Source: Orientallactaga sibirica (Eukaryota; Chordata; Mammalia; Rodentia; Dipodidae). From it: 64,000 bases of DNA. The stretch lies in contig JAEOAD010000699.1 in NCBI GenBank assembly GCA_036365145.1, forward strand, positions 10,451,001 to 10,515,000, given 5' to 3'. The translations under genes and the position numbers were made by a program. Each line of letters begins with the position of its first letter. Position 1 is the stretch's first letter. Below the pieces are notes generated by a model that had not been told where the DNA came from, made no database searches, and saw only the letters and a program-made list of their open reading frames with translations. This document shows positions 54,063 to 63,965 of the stretch, piece by piece.

Positions 54063-54791
54063 ATTTTCTCCCATTCTGTGGGTAATCTATTGTATGTTTG
54101 TCTGTGAAAAAGCTTTTCAGCTTCATGAGATCCCAATGGTGGAGTGATTGTTTAATTTCCTGAGCTATTGGGGTTTTGTTCAGGAAGTCTTTTCCCACTC
54201 CTGTATCATGGAAAGTTCCTCCTACATTTTCTTCCAGTAGTAGCAGTCTTTCTGGTCTTATATTGAGGTCTTTGATCCATTTGGATTTGATTTTTGTGCA
54301 TGGCGAGATGTGTGGATCAAGTTTCATTTTCCTGCATGTGATTGTCCATTTTTCCAAAGCCATTTATTGAAGATGCTATCTTTCTTCCAGTCTACGTTGT
54401 TGGGGCCTTTGTCAAATATTAAGTAGCTGTAGTTACTTGGCCCAAAGTCCAGGTCTTCGATTCTGTTCCATTGGTCTATAATCCTGTTTTTGTGCCAGTA
54501 TCATGTTGTCTTTATTAGTATGGCTTTGTAATATAGCTTTAGATCAGGAATGGTGATTCCTCCAGAGGTCTTTCTTTTTCTGAGGATATGCTTGGATATC
54601 CGAGGCCTTCTGCCATTCCATATGAATTTTGAGATCATTTTTTTCTATCTTTTTCCTTTCCTGTGAAGTGAGGCATGATTAGGCAGACAACATCTTGACC
54701 AGAAGTCCCCCAGTAGAACTTGCTAATGGCAATAGAGTTATTTGGTGTCTTCACTGTCCAGTTCTATAGGCACTTGCTACATGTGACTATT

Positions 54792-54967
54792 TAAAAATAT
54801 ATTTAATTAATTTATTTGCAAGAGAGAGCATATGGGTACACCAGGGCTTCTTGCTGCTCTGCCACTTTGTGCATGCATCTTGGTTTATGTAGATTTTGGG
54901 GAATTGAACCCAGGTATTCTGGCTTTGCAAATAAGCACATTTAACCACTAAGCCATTTCCCCAGCCC
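54792..54967 (-). mobile_element. Dip SINE with internal deletion
   Basis: The body lacks the usual 'tgcaaatgaactccagatgc' segment ('gcttcttgctgctctgccac'). The head ends 'ctaagccatttccccagccc'. Confidence 0.9.
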
Positions 54968-55169
54968 CACATGTGGCTAGTATAACAAGATTTTGCACTA
55001 TGATTAAATATAAGTATGAATATTCACATGTGAGTAGTGATAGGTATGTCAGTACAAGTGTTAACATTTGTCACTCCCAGCTTCAATGTTTGGTAGAACT
55101 TCACAGTGGGCTCACACACAGTGTAGACCAGGATTATTGGGACTAGAACCAAGAAAGTCTGCAAAGAGG

Positions 55170-55685
55170 CTATTAGTTTCATTTTGATGCTAGAATTTCA
55201 CATTCTGTGGCTTAAAACAAAGCAAGTGAAATATCTCACTTCTGAAGGTCAGGAGACCAAATTAGTGTCATTAGACAAGCTGAAGTGAAGATGTTGGCAA
55301 GTTTGGTTCCTTTGAAAGCTCCGAGAGGAATCCACTCCTTGCCTTTTCCAGCTTCCAGAAGCTGCCTGTGTACCCTTAAAGCTCATGAACTCCACCTCCT
55401 TCTTCAAAGCCAACAGTGCAGCTCCTTCAAACTCTCTTCTTGCTCTCTCTTTCCTCTGCTTCCTCATATCACTTTCTCCAACTCTGATACTCTTGCCTCC
55501 CTCTTATAAGGACCCTTGTGATTCCTTTGGGACCACGAGGATAACCTAGCTTATCTCCCCATCTGGTGATCCTTGACTTCAATGCAGAGATTCTTTTGCC
55601 ATGTAAGAGGATGTTCACAGATTCTGGGGACTGGACGTGAATATCTTTGTGGTGAGGAGGAGTGTCATTCAGCCTTCCATTTAGG
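55170..55685 (-). mobile_element. MLT1-like MaLR LTR
   Basis: 'ctgtggcttaaaacaaagca', 'ccttgccttttccagcttcc', 'aaggacccttgtgattcctt', 'tcttttgccatgtaagagga' and 'gactggacgtgaatatcttt' follow reversed MLT1 in order. ORFs of 72-79 codons here are artefacts. Confidence 0.75.
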
Positions 55686-56012
55686 GTGACCAGCCTTTCC
55701 AAATGCACAAAATCCAGGCATCAGCTCTAGAAGTTGATAGAGATGGGCACACAGAAAGCTCTATGCTGGCACGATCCTCACCTCCATGCTAAATGTTGCA
55801 CCACATGTTAATCTCAGTGTAGAGGAAACAGCTTCAACCTCTGGGGAGGAAAGCTGTTCAGCACAGTAGAAAGAGAATAGGCTATAGTTCTTGAGGATGA
55901 GGGTCTGGGTGTGGTCTGGGAGGTGGGGGACTCACACTGAGGGGTGGTGGTGAGCAAGTGGGGATATCAATAAGTAGATCCTGCACAGTATCTTCTGGAC
56001 ACTGGAGAAGTG
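55686..56012. other. Unique sequence, nothing recognised
   Basis: About 330 bp with no identified feature. Confidence 0.4.
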
Positions 56013-56019
56013 TTGACTT

Positions 56020-56259
56020 TTTTTTTTTTTTTTTGAGAGAGACAGAGAGAGAGGGAAAGGAAGACAGATAGAGATGGGTGCGCCAGCAGCCTCTCAGCTG
56101 CTGCAAATGAAATCCAGATGTGTGCCCCCTTGTAGTCAAGTGCAGCATTGCGCCCTTGCATCACTTTGCATCTGGCTAAATGTGGGACCTGGAGATTGGA
56201 ACTGGTGTCCTTAGGCTTAGGAGGCACACGCCTTAACCACTAAGCCATCTCTCCAGCCC
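56020..56259 (-). mobile_element. Dip SINE, long-body subfamily
   Basis: Reverse copy with the extra block ('agtgcagcattgcgcccttg', 'cagcagcctctcagctgctg'). Short TSD gttgact / cttgact with T runs. Third member of the 25411/41296 group. Confidence 0.95.
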
Positions 56260-57750
56260 TTGACTGTTTTTTTTAAATTTATTTTTATTAGATATAGATA
56301 TATTTAGTATGTAAACAACACATGTTGGTACCATCCCTTTCCCTCTTCTCTGCCCCTTTTCTGAAGAGGCCTTCCTCATTAGGGAAGCAGGTCAATCCCA
56401 GGGGGATTGCGGGTTATACATTATGGGAGCAGTAGTCAGTTATGGCGTAGAGGCAATGTCTCTGTGCAAAATGTCCCAACTTGTGGCTCTGAAAATCTTT
56501 TCACCCCGTGTTCTGCAAAATACCCTGAGCCATGTTGGGTGCATTTTAAGCCTACTTCAGTGATGGGCACTTAGGAGCCTCTGGATCTCTGGCTTGGTAG
56601 GTTTTGAGTGTCCTCAGTGTCTATATCCTTCACCCTTGGGTTGATACCAGATTTACTAAGAAAGCAGCACTCTTGCTTATTTCTCCAATTCCTCTGTGGT
56701 TTCAGCTGGGGCTAGAATGGAGTGCTGCTGGGTCATTTATCTCCTTAACTCTAGCTCCTGTCGGAAAAAGAGAAACAGATTCTCCAATGGAGAGTAAAGT
56801 CAGCACCAGTTAAATGGGATAACAATTATTAATTTGGAGAGAATGTAAAGGGTGTCTACACCCTCTTATAGCCCAAGAATAGTGGGAGCTTGACAATGGA
56901 AAGCAGAATCGTTATCTGGATATGATTCTGACTTGTTTCCCAGGTCCAGATATGGTTAACTTTCCACTGAGTGGATCTGTTAGCCAATCCAAGAGCGGTT
57001 GGTTACCCACCATGGCTGTGTGCCACTATTGCACTTATGTGAGCATCATATCAGCTTGTTTGCTTCTGAGTCGCTTAGACTTTGAGTTGCTCAGACAAAT
57101 ATTGGCCACTTTCTCCTGGTAGCTCATGTATTGCCTTTCAGCACTAGATGGGCTAATTGTCTGGGGACTGGCTGTCTTCTGTCAACCAGGTATCTCCATG
57201 GTTTGTACCAATAGTGTATGGTGTCTTCAGCAGTAGGGTCTGACAATTAACCTCTGGCAGGTAATCAAGTGCTCTGACAGAAGTCTGTCTTGTTTGTTTT
57301 GGGAGATCTAGTAGGTCTCTGTTCAACAGCTCATTGTGGTACAGGGAGTTACAGGCCAGCTCCAAGGGAAAAGACAAAAGAAAAAGAGAAGAAAGGTAAA
57401 CAGGACAAATTTGATCAAGTTGGCCAGGGGTTTGTCAATCTTATTTATTTATTTTCAAAGAACCAGCTCTTTGTTTCATTGATTTTTTGAATTAATTTCT
57501 TAGTTTCTAAATCATTAATTTCTGCTCTTATCTTGATTATTTCTTTCTGTCTGGAACTCTTTGGATTGGCTTCTTCTTGTTTTTCCAGTGCCTTGAGGTG
57601 GACAGTCAGGTTATTAATTTGGGATCTCTCAGTCTTTGTAATGAAGGCATTTAGGGTTATTCATTTTCCCCTTAGGACTGTCTTCATTGTGTCCCATAAT
57701 TTTTGATTGGTTGTGTTTTCATTATCATTCAATTGTAGGAATTTTACAAT

Positions 57751-58230
57751 TTACTTTTTGATTTCTTCCATGACCCATTCATTGTTTAAAAGTGTGTTGT
57801 TTAGTTTCCAGGATCTGGTGGATTTCTTGATTTGTCTCTTGATGTTAATTTCTAGTTTTAAAGCATTGTGATCTGACATGATGCAGGGAGTTAATTTAAT
57901 TTTCCTGACTTTATGGAAGCACACTTTATAGCTTAATATATGGTCAATTTTAGAGAAGGTTCTGTAGAATTCTGTAGAATTGGGGTGGAAAGTTCTGTAT
58001 ATATCCATTAGGTCCAGTTGATCTATGATGTTGTTGAGCTCCATTATTTCCCTGTTGATTTTCTGCTTGGATGACTCTCTTGATGATAGTGAAGTATTGA
58101 AGTCTCCAACTATGATGCTGTTCATGTTTATTTCTGTTTTATTGTCGAGTAGATTTTGTTGAATAAACTGTGGTGCAGCTGTGTTTGGTGCATGTATATT
58201 TATAATTGTGATGTGCTCATATTGGATCAT
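57751..58230 (-). pseudogene. L1 ORF2 endonuclease, 159 codons open
   Basis: The antisense reading covers the C-terminal two thirds of the endonuclease: IINIHAPNTA, IIVGDFNTSLSS (catalytic Asp/Asn), LDLMDIYRTFHPNSTE, FSKIDHILSYK and CIMSDHNALKLEI (catalytic Asp-His). These residues are those expected for an active enzyme, but the N-terminal part upstream (58230-58560) is frame-broken and the RT downstream is lost, so ORF2 is dead. Confidence 0.93.
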
Positions 58231-58744
58231 TCCCTTGATTAGTAAGAAGTGACCTTCTTTGTCATTTTTGAATACTTTTGGTTTGAAGTCTATTTGATCA
58301 GCTATTAATATAGCACTTGTTTTTTAATTCCATTTTCTTGGAATATTGTTTTCCAACCTTTCATCCTGAGGAGGTGTCTATCTTTAGTGGTGAAGTGGAT
58401 TTCTTGAAGACACAGATAGAAGGGTCCAGTGTTTTGATCCATCCTGATAACCTGTGTCTTTTGATGGGTGAGTTAAGTCCATTAATATTACTGTAAGGTT
58501 TGAATTAATCCCTGCCAGGGTGAGGTGTTTTATGGGTTTGGTGCTTTCTTGTGTTTTGTACTATGTTGAGCCTGGTCTATTTTGGTTATTGTGATTTTTT
58601 GCTTGTTGGCTCTTGAGATTGGTTGTTTGACTGTTCGGTGTGGAGTATTCCCTCAAGTATTCGCTGTAGTTTTGGCTTTGTGTTTATATAATTATAGAGT
58701 TGACTTTTTTCATGGGAAGTTTTTTTTTTTTTTTTTTTTTTTCA

Positions 58745-59761
58745 TCATATATTATGAAGGATACTTTTGCTGGGTAGAGTAGCTTGGGTTAGCAGGCATA
58801 GACTACCAGGACCATTGTAGGCCCTTCTGGCTTTCAGAGTTTCCATTGAGAAATCTGACACAATTATGATGGAATTGCCTTTGTATGTTGTGAGTTGTTT
58901 CTCTCTTGCTGCTTTTATCACTCTCTCTTTGATTTCATTGTTGAGAGGTTTATCTATGATGTGTCCTGTCTGTTTGGTGTTCTGTTTGGTGTTTGGTCTT
59001 GTCTGTTTGGTGTTCTGTGGGCTTCTTTTATCTGGATGGGCCTCTGTTGAGAGATTCGGAAAATTTTCTTCAATATTTTTGTTGAATATTTTCTCTATGC
59101 CTCTGGTCTGGATTTCCTCTCCTTCTGGTATACCAGTGATCCATATATTTGGTCCTTTTAGGGTATCCCACAGTTCCCTTGTATTCTGTTCACTTGATTT
59201 TTTGAACTTAGTAAAGTTTTTGTCCTCCAGATAAATTTCTTCTGTCTTGTCTTCCAGGTGAGAGGTTCTGTCTTCCACATGAATAATTCTGTTGGTGAGT
59301 GGTTCTAGAGAGGTTTATATAATTTCTATTTGATTTTTATTTTCTGTTGTATTATTTTGCATCGTGTCTATCTCTTTGTTGAGGTACAATTTCAATTCGA
59401 GTTCTGATTTTCTTGATGCTTCCTGGCATTCATTCTTGCATTTGATCAAGTCTTCATTAAGCTTAATCAACTGGTTGTTGAGATCTTCCATTTCTTGACT
59501 CACCTTCAATTTATTAGTATCACTTTGGAGGGTTCTAAGATTTCCTTCCATCTAGTTAAGCCTACTGTCAAAACCTGAGCACTCTAGGAGATGATTCCAT
59601 TCAATTTCATTGATACAATTGTTGGTTATTTGATGGTTTGCTTCCAGCTCAGCAATTTTTTTGAACAGGGTCCCGTTGGTTGTTGTGTTTTCATTTTGGG
59701 AATGAATTTCTGTTGATTTCTCTGTGATTTCATTGGAGGGTTCTATTGTATGGCTAGGCAC
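58745..59761 (-). pseudogene. L1 ORF1, one frame with two stops
   Basis: The ORF1 protein normally binds L1 RNA as a coiled-coil trimer. Three antisense readings (59552-59761, 59315-59551, 58745-59278) lie in the same frame, interrupted only by a TAG at 59552-59554 and a TAA at 59315-59317, over 339 codons. The second has heptad-like Leu/Lys/Glu sequence (coiled coil); the third has the RRM block LWDTLKGPNIWITGIPEGEE and the C-terminal block KAAREKQLTTYKGN. The C-terminus is lost at a T run (58722-58742). An unusual NTKQT repeat lies at residues 88-105 of the third reading. Confidence 0.93.
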
Positions 59762-59829
59762 CCTGGGTGGATATCCCTCAGTTTTCTGGCTTTTGTTTCC
59801 TTTTTTTGCATTGTTGTCTATCCATTTTA

Positions 59830-60085
59830 GGGAGACTCTATTTTATTGAGGAGGAAGCAAGTTTTTGTCCTTTGACCATGCACCCTTTGACTCAGGTGAA
59901 GAGGGATGTTGGTACCAAGTGACCATTGAGGATACCAGAGCAAAAGGCCTGATTCCACAGCTCACTCAGGGAGCAATCCTCCCCAAGCAAGGCACAATGG
60001 GACCTACCAGGACCAGGGTACTGGGAGGAGCTGGGAGGAGCCATCCGGTTAGGGAATCCAAACCAGGGATCTGGAGCAACTGGGC
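59830..60085 (-). promoter_or_regulatory. Probable L1 5' UTR
   Basis: Lies just before the ORF1 start region and is GC-richer than the rest of the element ('ggtaccaagtgaccattgag', 'gaccagggtactgggaggag'). The rodent L1 5' UTR normally holds the sense promoter. No monomer repeats are seen, so at most one unit is present. Assigned by position. Confidence 0.55.
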
Positions 60086-60149
60086 TTGACTTTTTTTTTT
60101 TTTTTTTTTTTTTTTTGAGCAGCAAAGTTATATAAACAGTACAATGTTT

Positions 60150-60185
60150 TTTTAAGATTTTTTTTTTTCAGTTTTTATTTACAAG

Positions 60186-60216
<31 letters not shown>

Positions 60217-60381
60217 CAGACAGGGAGAGAATAGGCATGCCAGGGCCCCTAGCCACTGGAAATGAACTCCAGATGCATGTGCCCCTCATGCATCTGGCTT
60301 ACGTGGGTCCTGGAGAATTGAACCAGGATCCTTTGGCTTTGCAGGCAAATGCCTTAACCGCTAAGCCATTTCTCCTGCCCT
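60150..60381 (-). mobile_element. Dip SINE with TSD
   Basis: (GA)n at about 60187-60212 and the head end 'ctaagccatttctcctgccc'. Flanked by agtacaatgttt and agtacgatgttt. Confidence 0.94.
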
Positions 60382-60394
60382 AGTACGATGTTTA

Positions 60395-61490
60395 AAGAAG
60401 ATTGTTCTGGTGGTTGGGTGCAAGTTGGGCGGGCTTAAGCCTTGTAGGATGGTGGGAAACTAGCAAATAAATACAGACATGGAATGATTAGTTGCTGAGG
60501 GAGCAGTGGGAATGGGGAGAGAAGAAAGTGTGTGCCAGAAACGTCCTGTCAAACAGAAAATGCACTAAAAATACCACCATGGAGCTAAATCAAAAATGAC
60601 AGCAACATCTTAAATCACTTTAGAACAAAAAATTCTGATTTTATTGGTTTATATATTCAAGGAGTATGTGTAATTGTAGAGTCTGTTAAACAGTTTTATG
60701 AATGCCTACAGCTGTCACTACACAATATATGTTTAACAAGGATTCACTGAAACCTTACCACACTCACCAAGTGTTTTTTAAAAGTGTAGTTAATCATTCA
60801 GTTATTTGAAGGAGCATCATGGTAAAGTATTTAAAGTAGCACGGAGAAGATGTGATTCTCAGGATTGTCCTCCAGCAGTGGCAGCAGATAGATATATATT
60901 CACCCTAGGAAGTTCTGACATTTACTACCTTTTCACCCTAAAAAAAACCCTACTTTTACTTACCAGCTGGCCCCTCTCTCTATGGCTTGTATGCCATCTG
61001 GAATTTGCTTTGATAAATCTGAACATTAGGGCTGTGTTATCTTCCCAGCTAAATATAACATTTAGTTCATTAGCCTGGCAACCTATGCTTTGCTTTCCCA
61101 TGCTAAACAAGATAGTACTGTGGCCAGAGTATGCATTCTGGTCACTGGGGATAAGCCACAACACAGAAACCAATCTATGTTTAGTGACTTCTAGAACAAT
61201 TTCAAATGAGGAGTTAGAGGCAGACCTGGAAGGACTTAGATAGCACCCTGGTGACTTGTGGGTGGCTCCATCCTGTAGGATGGGTGGAGGTTGAATAAAT
61301 GTAGGATCCTGGTTATAATTCAGTATGCTCCTCTCTGGACAACTAATGATGGCCAAATCCTTTCTTAGGAAATTGTAATAATTAGAAGTCTGCACATACA
61401 TAAATGTGAAATCATTTTGTTTCCTAAACTTGTGACCAAACAGCAGTCTTTTACCAACCTGTTGCCTGCCAAGTCTCACATTAAAAGGTG
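60395..61490. other. Repeat-poor stretch with longest non-repeat ORFs
   Basis: No repeat recognised over about 1.1 kb. A 202-codon antisense ORF (60925-61533) and a 145-codon sense ORF (60806-61243) overlap on opposite strands. Neither shows a known domain, signal peptide or good start context, and the antisense one begins inside the L1 3' UTR to the right. Homeodomain-like TAAT/ATTA and GATA words cluster near 61010-61075. Unique or conserved non-coding DNA is more likely than a gene. Confidence 0.4.
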
Positions 61491-61494
61491 TCCT

Positions 61495-61980
61495 GTTTCT
61501 CAGAAGGCAGTGAGTCCCAAGGAGAGAAAACACCCTTCATACTTCATCCTAGCCCCAGCTGAAGCCATAGAGGAACTGGGGACTTGAGCAAGAATGCAAC
61601 CTCCATGATGAGCCTGACAATCAGCACCAGAGTGTAGGAGACAGACCCTAAGGATACTCAACACTTACCAAGGCAGAGATCCAGAGGCTCCTAAGAGCTC
61701 ATCACTGAAGTAGACTTAAAAGTCACCCACCACAGCTCAGGGAATTTTGCAGAAGAGGAGGCGGAAAGATTGTAAGAGCCACAGGTTGGGACATCATGCC
61801 CAGAGGCATTACTTCCCCACAACAACTGATTGCTGCTCCCACAAAGCATAACCCACACCTCCATGAGGAATATTTGCAACCTCACGGAGGAGGATCCCCA
61901 GGTAATGGGGGCAAGGATGAGGGAAAGGATGGTACTATCACATGATGTTTCCATACTAAGTATGTCCATAATAAATAATT
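61495..61980 (+). mobile_element. L1 3' UTR fragment, type B
   Basis: Closely parallels 43430-43900: 'gagcctgacaatcagcacca', 'gagacagaccctaaggatac', 'gaagtagacttaaaagtcac', 'gccacaggttgggacatcat', ending 'atgtccataataaataa'. 5' truncated. Confidence 0.92.
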
Positions 61981-61983
61981 TTT

Positions 61984-62134
61984 TATTTTGGTTTTTCAAG
62001 GTAGGGTTTTACTTTAGTTCAGGCTGGCCTGGAATTCACTTTGTATTCTCAGGCTGGCCTTGAACTCATGGCGATCCTCCCACTTCTGCCTCCCAAGGGC
62101 TGGGATTATAGGCATGCGCCACCACGCCTGGCTA
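61984..62134 (-). mobile_element. B1 SINE in L1 tail
   Basis: 'caaggtagggttttacttta' to 'gcgccaccacgcctggc', inserted in the A-rich end of the L1 fragment (aataaataattttt / taataagtaaattttt). Confidence 0.93.
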
Positions 62135-62139
62135 ATAAG

Positions 62140-62404
62140 TAAATTTTTAAAAAGAAGGTATGCAGTGCCCATAAGGTCTTTTTGGATTTTTGCCTCCATG
62201 TTTTATAAGAGCTTATTTTTGCTGCTGTGGTCAATATCATTCTATTTTAATATTACCATTTGTCTCTTTTTTGGAAGAAAATAATTTGATTTTGTATATC
62301 ACAATTTTCCTTTAATATAAGGCTACTTGACTTTTGTGACTATGGGATATTATTCAAAGCTTAGCCACATGGCGCACAATAATTAACTACTTTTTATCAT
62401 TGAA
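62140..62404. other. AT-rich unique sequence
   Basis: Nothing recognised. Confidence 0.4.
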
Positions 62405-62409
62405 ACTTC

Positions 62410-62444
62410 TTTTTACTTTCTTTTTTTCTAGTTTTTTATGAGAG

Positions 62445-62480
<36 letters not shown>

Positions 62481-62664
62481 GGTGCCCCAGGGCTTCTAGC
62501 CACTGCAATTGAACTCCAGATGCAAGTGCCACCTTGTATGCATGTGTGAGTTTGTGCACATGCATCATCTTGTGCATTTGGCTTATGTGGGTTCTGGGGA
62601 ATCGAACCTGGGTCCTTAGGGTGAGCAGGCAAGTGCCTTAACTGCTAAGCCATCTCTCCAGCCC
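62410..62664 (-). mobile_element. Dip SINE with internal duplication
   Basis: (GA)n at 62444-62477. The body repeats the 'cttgtgca' unit ('caccttgtatgcatgtgtga', then 'gcacatgcatcatcttgtgc'), similar in position to 26320-26372. Confidence 0.93.
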
Positions 62665-62717
62665 TTTTTAAAAATTACTTTCTTACATAACAGTCTTCTC
62701 TTTTTGCAAGTGACATT

Positions 62718-63203
62718 TCTATGTGTGTAGTGTGCATATGCATGCTCATATGTATATGGGCACACATGTGGAGTGTGTGTGTGATGTGCGTAAGCATAAG
62801 TGTGGAGGTCAGAGGACAACCTCAGGTGTCACATACATTGTCCACCTCTTTTTTTTTCTTGAAGCAGGGTCTTGCTCTAGCCCAGGCTGACCTGAAATTC
62901 ACCCTGTAGTGTAGGCTGACCTTGAACTACTTCAGTCTCCTGAGTGTTGAGATTAATGACATGTGCCAGCATGCCTGGCTGTCCACCTTTTTTTGAGACA
63001 GGGTCTTGCCTTGATCTGGCACTCACCAGTTAGGCTAGACTAGCTGATCAGTGGGCTCCAGGGACCTCCCATCTCTGTCTCCCCAGTTCTAAGATTATAA
63101 GTGTATGCCACCATGCCTGGCATTTTACATGGGTTCTGGGAGTTGATCTCCAGTCTTCATGTTTGAGGGTGTGTACCCACTAAGCCACCTCACCAATCTG
63201 GTT
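62718..63203 (-). mobile_element. B4-like SINE split by a B1
   Basis: GT-rich end (62718-62790) and 'gtgtggaggtcagaggacaa', then, after the B1, 'gagacagggtcttgccttga', 'aagattataagtgtatgcca' and the tRNA-like 'gaccatctcc'-type head ('cactaagccacctcaccaat'). Confidence 0.78.
62846..62985 (-). mobile_element. B1 SINE inside B4
   Basis: 'gaagcagggtcttgctctag' to 'tgccagcatgcctggctg'. 'tgtccacctcttttttt' and 'gtccacctttttttgag' on the two sides are the TSD. Confidence 0.88.
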
Positions 63204-63312
63204 TTGTTGAGACAGAGTCTGGCCTGGAACTCACTGTGTAGCCCAAATTTGAGACTAACAGTAATGCTCCTGCTGCAGCCTCACAAATGCTGGGAATATA
63301 GATGTGAATTCT
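63204..63312 (-). mobile_element. Old B1 fragment
   Basis: 'gagacagagtctggcctgga', 'ctcactgtgtagcccaaatt' and 'cacaaatgctgggaatatag' mark an older, shorter B1. Confidence 0.65.
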
Positions 63313-63578
63313 TGCATCAACAATCTTCATGTTTTAATTTAGGCCTTTCTTTTCCATTTCCTAATTTATCCCCATTCTTACAAATCTCCCCCAAAGAAAT
63401 TGCCTCTACATTTTCACACAGTAGGTAATTTAATTTGTTAATTTCATTCTTTTCCTTGAGGACACCTCTTCTGTAACAAAACAAAAGTTTAAATTAAACA
63501 CACAAACACTAAAGAGAAAAGCAAGATAAAGTTTTTGGAATTCTGTTCTACCCTCACCATGACTTATGAGCTAGATGT
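63313..63578. other. Unique sequence, nothing recognised
   Basis: No feature identified. Confidence 0.4.
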
Positions 63579-63591
63579 AGAATTTCAGGTG

Positions 63592-63752
63592 TTTTTTTTT
63601 TTCCCCCTTGGTTTTTCATGGCAAGGTCGCACTCTAGCTCAGGCTGACCTGGAATTCACTATGTAGTTTCAGGCTGGCCACGAACTCATGGGGATCCTCC
63701 TATCTCTCTCTTCTGAGTGCCGAGATTAAAGTTATATGCCACCATGCCCAGC
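63592..63752 (-). mobile_element. B1 SINE joined to a Dip
   Basis: T/C-rich tail, then 'atggcaaggtcgcactctag' to 'gccaccatgcccagct'. No TSD of its own at the joint with the Dip. Confidence 0.93.
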
Positions 63753-63754
63753 TA

Positions 63755-63965
63755 AATATTTTTTATTTATTTACTTATTTGAGTGAGAGAGAAAGAGGCA
63801 GACACAGAGAGATAATGGGCATGCCTGGGCCTCTAGCCACTGCAAATGAACTTCAGATGCATATGCCACCTTGTGCATCTGGCTTTACGTGGGTACTGGG
63901 GAATCGAACCTAGGTCCTTGGCTTTGCAGGCAAGTGCTTTAACTGCTAAGCCATTTCTTCAGCCC
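63755..63965 (-). mobile_element. Dip SINE joined to a B1
   Basis: Complete reverse Dip ending 'taagccatttcttcagccc'. The TSD agaatttcag (63579-63588 and 63966-63975) encloses Dip and B1 together. Confidence 0.94.

Larger units (their letters stand above)
51885..54708 (-). mobile_element. L1 retrotransposon, 5' truncated, type B, with TSD
   Basis: 3' UTR at 51885-53230 and ORF2 C-terminal third at 53290-54660. The TSD cccagtagaactt is exact (51872-51884 and 54709-54721). The last 45 bp before the right TSD are unassigned and may be a 5' addition. A simple repeat and truncated B1 break ORF2 at 53853-54062. Confidence 0.95.
51858..55070. mobile_element. hAT-type element (MER58/Cheshire-like), split
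   Basis: 'cagtgctgcccagtagaact' at 51863, and after the L1 'cagtagaacttgctaatggc', 'gctacatgtgactatttaaa' and 'acatgtggctagtataacaa' (54709-55000) fit the opening and the palindromic middle of MER58-type hAT elements. An L1 and a Dip lie inside. Confidence 0.55.
56268..60085 (-). mobile_element. L1 with 5' UTR but most of ORF2 deleted
   Basis: Antisense order from left: type B 3' UTR (56268 to about 57400), RT-linker and endonuclease part of ORF2 (about 57405-58560), ORF1 (58745-59761), 5' UTR-like sequence (about 59830-60085). The RT core and cysteine-rich end are missing at the joint near 57400. 'ttgact' plus T run lies at both ends, a possible TSD. Confidence 0.85.

Noticed and set aside
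58866..59234. 122-codon sense ORF with hydrophobic stretches
   Set aside because: It is the antisense shadow of L1 ORF1 at 58745-59278.
60925..61533. 202-codon antisense ORF as a host gene
   Set aside because: No domain, no clear start context, and its beginning lies in an L1 3' UTR. A longer ORF on the other strand overlaps it. Chance is more likely.
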